Source of the DNA: Oscillospiraceae bacterium
GTDB taxonomy: Bacteria; Bacillota; Clostridia; Oscillospirales; Oscillospiraceae
DNA length: 64,000 nucleotides
Assembly (NCBI GenBank): GCA_902798545.1
Contig: CADBWQ010000003.1
Coordinates: 125,125 to 189,124, forward strand
Reading direction: 5' to 3'
The notes under the pieces: model-generated
What the model was told of the DNA's origin: nothing
The model's database searches: none
The model's input: the letters and a program-made list of their open reading frames with translations, nothing else
Part shown: piece by piece, positions 59,746 through 64,000 of the stretch
How the letters are laid out: each line of letters begins with the position of its first letter
How positions within the stretch are numbered: position 1 is the stretch's first letter
Program-made: the position numbers and the translations under genes

Positions 59746-61293
59746 TCATGGAGTATCCGGGTTCACATCCTCTACGACGATGATCCGCACAACGTCATAA
59801 TAATTCGCAATATCCCCATTTGGCCAGTCGGCGTCTGGAGCCAGATCAGGGTTTCCATATTGTGCTGTGTACTTGGTATGATAGATATATGGTGTAACTG
59901 TCACGCGCTTGTCTCCGGCAGCAGCTGCAGCGAAATCCGTCTCCCGTTTCTGCGCTTCCCGATGAACCAGGAGAATATCCTGCACCCCCAGTGAGAAGCA
60001 TATTGTGAAGCAGAGGGTCAGCCCGATTAAAGCGGCTTTCATCCTCAGAGGGATTCCGGACGAGCTGCTGATTCCTGCCTCGAAAACAGAATCTGCCAGT
60101 CCAATCGTAGCCAGAGTCAGCAGTGTAACCGGTGCACAGAAGCCGCGGAGCGGGAGGTATTCCCCAAACAGGAACAGCGCAAAACCGCAAATTCCGCTCA
60201 TCGCAAGAATCAGTGCCAGCTGTACTTGATTATGCTCCACCTGGCTTCGCAGTGCAACACAGAGTGAGATGCAAAAGGCTCCCAGCAGGGAGAAAAATCC
60301 GACCTGTGCAGAAGAAATCAAGCCATAGATTCCGTCGGCCCGCAAGTCGTGCAAGCTAAAAAAAATCGCTCCCATACAACAGAAGATCCCAATCACCAGA
60401 GAAATCACACATCCGGTGAAACAGGCGCCTCGTAACCGCCACAGGACCAACGTAGCCAAAATCATCAGTATCACACCGACCAATACCATAAGCAGCAGCT
60501 TATTCGGCAAGGCCGACAGGATGCGGGTAAGGTTCCCTTCTTCGGTGGGATCACCGGCATCATGCAGGCGCTGGAAAAGCTTGGATGCCGGAGCGAGCAT
60601 CAGGAACAGGTATCCTCCGCAACCGGAAAGCAGGACGGCCACTTCCGCCAGGGGAAATTGCCGGGTATGAATCCAACTCCGTAACAGAAGAAAGAAAAGA
60701 ATCAACAGCATAGCAAAGGAGATATGTTCTGACCAGGCACCGGATACGAAAGCAGGAATCAGAAGAAGAAGTGTTCTTCGGAGTGCATTTGTCGAATCTT
60801 TTTCCAGGCAGAGCACCCGCCAGATTATAAACCAGGAGAATGCGATGCTCCAGAAATAGTTGCATGCACCCGCTGTCCAGAAAAACACCTGTCCGAACCC
60901 CGGCATACAGACCCAGAGCAGCATCCACACCGCAGCTGCTGCACACAGTGGATGCTTGCTGTTCCTGGCCCGAAAGAACCCAATTGTCGTCCATGAAAAA
61001 AACACTGCTACTGTCGCGTTGAGTGCTGCAAATACCCAACGGTCGAACATCAGCACTATGCTCAGCCATCCATGGGAGAAAACACGTCCGTTCAGCATTC
61101 TGCGATGCCAGATCATAGAAATCCAAACATCCCGCAGGCTGCTGATACGTCTGCCATTGGAGTATCCAAAAGTATAATTGAAGTCATCCGCAATCAACGG
61201 GGTCATCAAGCTGAGTGTGAACATCACTGCAAACACAATGGCAAAGAAAAGCCCACACTCGATATGGAGTTTTCTCTGTTCATCCAGTTGCAT
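59746..61293 (-). CDS. DUF6056-type polytopic membrane protein
   Basis: A 515-residue membrane protein, paralogous in pattern to the gene at 49052: SLMTPLIADDFNYTF in the first external loop, NGRVFSHGWLSIVL and about 11 helices ending with a short external tail. The family probably belongs to the GT-C superfamily, but no activity is known. It has no ribosome binding site right before the ATG; a 43-codon reading frame ends three bases earlier, so translation is probably coupled. Confidence 0.78.
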   Translation of the reverse strand: MQLDEQRKLHIECGLFFAIVFAVMFTLSLMTPLIADDFNYTFGYSNGRRISSLRDVWISMIWHRRMLNGRVFSHGWLSIVLMFDRWVFAALNATVAVFFSWTTIGFFRARNSKHPLCAAAAVWMLLWVCMPGFGQVFFWTAGACNYFWSIAFSWFIIWRVLCLEKDSTNALRRTLLLLIPAFVSGAWSEHISFAMLLILFFLLLRSWIHTRQFPLAEVAVLLSGCGGYLFLMLAPASKLFQRLHDAGDPTEEGNLTRILSALPNKLLLMVLVGVILMILATLVLWRLRGACFTGCVISLVIGIFCCMGAIFFSLHDLRADGIYGLISSAQVGFFSLLGAFCISLCVALRSQVEHNQVQLALILAMSGICGFALFLFGEYLPLRGFCAPVTLLTLATIGLADSVFEAGISSSSGIPLRMKAALIGLTLCFTICFSLGVQDILLVHREAQKRETDFAAAAAGDKRVTVTPYIYHTKYTAQYGNPDLAPDADWPNGDIANYYDVVRIIVVEDVNPDTP

Positions 61294-61296
61294 TGC

Positions 61297-61428
61297 TCAG
61301 TATTTCAAAAGCTTCCTCAGAAGCCCTTTTCCTTTCTCTTTTGTCTTTCTGTCGGTTACTGAGGCTTCATTCACCCCACAAACTTCAACACCGCGACCCG
61401 CGGTTCCATCTCCGGGGTAATCTCGCAT
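61297..61428 (-). CDS. Possible 43-residue basic peptide gene
   Basis: The only candidate gene in the 180-base gap between the LtaS-like and DUF6056-type genes. It would encode 43 residues starting MRDYPGDG, with a Lys-rich C-terminus (KEKGKG, LLRKLLKY). The stop is three bases before the next ATG, which lacks its own ribosome site, and coupling would explain that. An alternative 21-codon frame starts at 61450 after GGAG. The peptide is not recognised, and its reality rests on position only. Confidence 0.35.
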   Translation of the reverse strand: MRDYPGDGTAGRGVEVCGVNEASVTDRKTKEKGKGLLRKLLKY

Positions 61429-61473
61429 GTCCCAGCCATTGAACGGTCATCTTCTCATCTCCGTCTGTTTTGC

Positions 61474-63333
61474 TTATTCACTCAGTTCCGGACGATATCG
61501 CAGGTAATACTGCAAATCGGCATAGCAGTCGACCAACTCGTTCCCCTGTTCGCTCAGTTCGCGAGTGAATTGGCCGTTCTCCACATAGACACCTCTTGTA
61601 CACAGAACGGGAATATGCTGCATCACTTCTCTCGTAAACTGCATATACGCAGGGCCGGCCCAGGACAGCCGATCAAAAAGTTCAACCATCATAAAGCAGG
61701 GACTCAGCATCGGCGCTTCTCCCTGAAATTTGTCTCCAAGGAGTGCCTTGGCGGCATTGTTAGCCCAGATCAGATATGGTGTTCCCAGAAAATTCTTCAT
61801 TTCCTGTTCTGATTCAAGATCGTTGATGATGCCAAGTTCCCGGTATATATACTCCGAAAAGAGTGGCTTGTGATCGCCGAAAATGATGATGACAATTGGT
61901 TCGGATGCATCTTCCACATCTCGGACCTCTTCGAGAAGAATCTGCTGTGTCTCGGCGATCAGCCCGAGGTAATTGTTGAATGCATGGAACGCTTCTTCTG
62001 AAGCATCTTCCTGGCTCCAGTCACTTCCGTCGCTGTATTCCAGCGTCTCTTCACTGTAGGGACCGTGGCCCTGCCAGGAGACATTGAACGCAAAGATCGG
62101 CCCGTTCCCTTCTGCGATGCGCTCTCTGAACATGCGAAACACCTCGGGCAGATATGTTGCGTCACACTGGATTTCTCCGCCGGTGATCTCCTGGAAATAA
62201 TCATCCAGTCCGTAAAACTCTTCAAATCCGAGGTCCAGGTCGGTGACTCTGCGGGTATAGAAATGGCCGGCATTGGGATGGGTCGCATAGCAATGATACC
62301 CCTGTCCCGTCAGGTACCGGACATACGAAAAGGCTGCCCTGTGATAGTCCATCTGCCGGTAACCGCCCGTGACGAAAGCACGCTCGGTGTTGATTGTCCC
62401 GCCGCCGATGACATTTGCAATCATTGTGCCGGAACAGCTCTCCGCCTGCAGTGTTCTCAGGGGCGCGTACAGGTCCGGGCGGATACCGGCGACACCGGCA
62501 GCTTCCATGTCGCAGAAACTCTCCAGCTGGATGGCAAGGATGTTGACCTTGCGGTTCTCTGGGATCGGCTCGCTCTGATAGCTCTGGAACAAAGCTTCTG
62601 TTTCTTTCTCACTGTAGTTTTCAGGCTGGGTATTCGCGCTGCGTGTGATGCTGTGCAGGAATGGATACGGGAAACCGGTAGCAATGAAGCTGTCCCTGTC
62701 GTCCTTGGCAAGCCACATGTAATTACTCATATAATTACGATAATAAAGGTCACCGTCTGAGTACACTTTTGTCCACAGCGGCCAGATCATACACAGGACC
62801 AGCAGCGCTGAAACCAGTCGCATTCTTCCACACAGCTTTCCTCTCGCAAAGAAAAACAGGATTCCCGTCCCGACAAGTGCAAAGGCGATCGCAAGCCAGA
62901 TTCGAATGTTCGGAGCGATCTGATAATCCCCTGCGACCTTCAGCCCGGCAGAGATGGAAGAAATATCCTCAAAGGTGAAAGGATCCGCGCGGAACTTCAG
63001 TTTGAAGTAGTTGCCGAAAGCCGGGAGCAACGTCAGAACACTGCACATCAGAAAGGCGAGCCACTGCCTGCGCATTAGCGCAAAGAGCAGGATCTGCAGA
63101 AACAGGATCGGAAGCCAGTTGAGCAGGAAAATCAGCGGTGACTTGAAGTAACCGAGGTAAATATAGTACAGGGGCATATCACCGATGGCAAAGTTCAGGC
63201 TGACAGCGCAGAGGGCAGCGGAAGAGAGCAGAAACGCCGCAACGTTCCAGATCAGAAACAGGGTCTTCTCCCCGCCTCCGGTCAGATCATCGCTGTCCTC
63301 TGCGAATATGAAGCGGTACCACTTTCTCTCCAC
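61474..63333 (-). CDS. LtaS-like phosphoglycerol/polyol transferase (sulfatase fold)
   Basis: A 619-residue protein with five N-terminal membrane helices (to about 185) and an extracellular alkaline phosphatase/sulfatase-like domain. The nucleophile Thr lies in VIGGGTINTERAF at about 312, and metal ligands are expected in ILAIQLESF (Glu), FNVSWQGHGPY and IVIIIFGDHKPLF (Asp-His). These enzymes move glycerol phosphate or phosphoethanolamine-like groups from phospholipid to a polymer outside the cell. It sits in a glycan block, not next to other lipoteichoic genes, so it may decorate the local polymer. Confidence 0.88.
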   Translation of the reverse strand: MERKWYRFIFAEDSDDLTGGGEKTLFLIWNVAAFLLSSAALCAVSLNFAIGDMPLYYIYLGYFKSPLIFLLNWLPILFLQILLFALMRRQWLAFLMCSVLTLLPAFGNYFKLKFRADPFTFEDISSISAGLKVAGDYQIAPNIRIWLAIAFALVGTGILFFFARGKLCGRMRLVSALLVLCMIWPLWTKVYSDGDLYYRNYMSNYMWLAKDDRDSFIATGFPYPFLHSITRSANTQPENYSEKETEALFQSYQSEPIPENRKVNILAIQLESFCDMEAAGVAGIRPDLYAPLRTLQAESCSGTMIANVIGGGTINTERAFVTGGYRQMDYHRAAFSYVRYLTGQGYHCYATHPNAGHFYTRRVTDLDLGFEEFYGLDDYFQEITGGEIQCDATYLPEVFRMFRERIAEGNGPIFAFNVSWQGHGPYSEETLEYSDGSDWSQEDASEEAFHAFNNYLGLIAETQQILLEEVRDVEDASEPIVIIIFGDHKPLFSEYIYRELGIINDLESEQEMKNFLGTPYLIWANNAAKALLGDKFQGEAPMLSPCFMMVELFDRLSWAGPAYMQFTREVMQHIPVLCTRGVYVENGQFTRELSEQGNELVDCYADLQYYLRYRPELSE

Positions 63334-63383
63334 GCGCTCTTACTCCTCATTGCGTTATCAATGTTGCTCCTGGCACTTGTTTC

Positions 63384-64000
63384 TCAGTCTTCCGGAGCCA
63401 GATAAACCCGGAAACCGTCATATTGTTCTTTCTGATAGCCCCATTCTTCCAACAGCTCAAGCGCTTGGTCGATCTTCCCCTCACCCGGGATTTGGAGCTT
63501 TGAGTTTTCCTCCTCCGGAAGAATCACGATGTCAGACGGATGGTCTTCTAGTTCTGTCAGAAACTCCGCATACAGTTCGTCACTCACATCGATCGGCGGC
63601 CACTGGAAGAAGAATCGATTCTCCGTCGTACGATCCGCCGCGATATACGGCCAGGCGTAGTTTCCCACAATCAGAACAGTATCCTCCTCCGTGGTGTTTT
63701 CCTTCAGATAACGGACGACGACTGCATCTCCGGTACCATTCCGGTTGCTCATATACCGGTGGGCAGCAGAAGCAGAGACCAGGAGAACACATGACAGTAT
63801 CACTATGGCATCGTTTCGGGTGCGGGTTTTCTTCCCGCAATAGCAGTCCCACAGGCAGTCAAAGAATCCCACAAATGGCAGAATCATAGCCGGAAACAGT
63901 ACAAGCCTGTAATACGGGGAGTTGCGGCCACTCATCTGGGTCAGAACGATGGAGACAGCGAGGAACCACAGATTCAGCCACTGGGGTTTGCTTCTCGGAT
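63384..64000 (-). CDS. C-terminal part of a membrane glycosyltransferase-like protein (start outside the window)
   Basis: The frame stays open past position 64000, so only the last ~205 residues are visible. They include a helix (SIVLTQMSGRNSPYYRLVLF) and another around LPFVGFFDCLWDCY, and then a soluble tail rich in acidic residues. SGRNSPYYRLVLFPAM resembles the last helices of ArnT/GT39-like enzymes. A shorter 183-residue reading from the ATG at 63935 is less likely. It appears to be the upstream gene of the LtaS-like transcript. Confidence 0.65.
   Translation of the reverse strand, partial: PRSKPQWLNLWFLAVSIVLTQMSGRNSPYYRLVLFPAMILPFVGFFDCLWDCYCGKKTRTRNDAIVILSCVLLVSASAAHRYMSNRNGTGDAVVVRYLKENTTEEDTVLIVGNYAWPYIAADRTTENRFFFQWPPIDVSDELYAEFLTELEDHPSDIVILPEEENSKLQIPGEGKIDQALELLEEWGYQKEQYDGFRVYLAPED

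Noticed and set aside
63384..63935. Complete 183-residue protein starting at ATG 63935
   Set aside because: The frame is open to the window edge and the residues before the ATG continue a membrane helix, so it is more likely the C-terminus of a larger protein.
1..64000. tRNA and rRNA genes
   Set aside because: No cloverleaf-like or rRNA-like sequence was noticed in the intergenic gaps; a dedicated covariance search would be needed to be certain.

Overview
The window reads as a chromosomal segment of an anaerobic Clostridia-type Firmicute, probably Oscillospiraceae/Ruminococcaceae-like; that placement is inferred. The supports are an Rnf complex in the order C-D-G-E, a CoaD/RsmD/UvrC block, YvcK, a YerC-type TrpR-like regulator, sigma-A promoters (TTGACA-17-TATAAT), AGGAGG ribosome binding sites, moderately high GC, and a MurE carrying the DNPR motif typical of meso-diaminopimelate peptidoglycan. 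No rRNA, tRNA, CRISPR array, insertion sequence or phage gene was found.

Layout. 1-3014 (minus): rnfC, rnfD, rnfG and the first 25 codons of rnfE. 3325-6445: a secreted C-terminally anchored protein, yvcK and a zinc-ribbon/membrane/Thr-Pro-linker protein. 6629-11827 (minus): a DPM1-type glycosyltransferase, a HAD phosphatase, two G3E (CobW-like) GTPases, one with long His/Asp-rich repeats, and a D,D-carboxypeptidase. 11965-15085 (plus): a ComEA-like protein, a response regulator, a histidine kinase and a Xaa-Pro peptidase in one operon. 15416-22142: a 1415-residue activase of the 2-hydroxyacyl-CoA dehydratase activator type, a TetR regulator, a HypA-like protein and a CofE-like ligase. 22256-27444: a GH36 alpha-galactosidase, YerC, two methyltransferases and a YihY membrane protein.

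27559-34871 (minus) is a stripped-down division and cell wall cluster: mraZ-rsmH-murE-mraY-murG, then ftsQ and ftsZ on separate promoters. ftsL, ftsI, murF, murD, ftsW and ftsA are absent from the places they usually occupy. Four GTGG boxes spaced exactly 10 bp apart precede mraZ and look like its own operator. 35058-38821 (minus) holds ptsH, uvrC, rsmD, coaD and a coiled-coil protein.

39127-64000 is almost entirely surface polysaccharide machinery. One block (40154-48889, minus) has a Wzy-like polymerase, a PglC-type initiating transferase, a GT4 transferase and WbpB/WbpE-like sugar enzymes. It also contains an aminotransferase, a D-2-hydroxyacid dehydrogenase and a CarB-like ATP-grasp ligase, a combination that suggests the sugar is decorated with an amino or hydroxy acid. 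This is the best candidate here for an undescribed pathway. A second block (50558-64000, minus) has several GT-C membrane glycosyltransferases, a DPM1 transferase plus a GtrA flippase, an LtaS-like sulfatase-fold enzyme, a DUF6056-type protein and a PglE-like aminotransferase. It suggests a lipid-linked or teichoic-type polymer built outside the membrane.

The main genes are usually delimited by recognisable promoters and hairpin terminators, which are listed. Start codons were chosen by ribosome binding site and family N-terminus and often lie downstream of the longest possible start.
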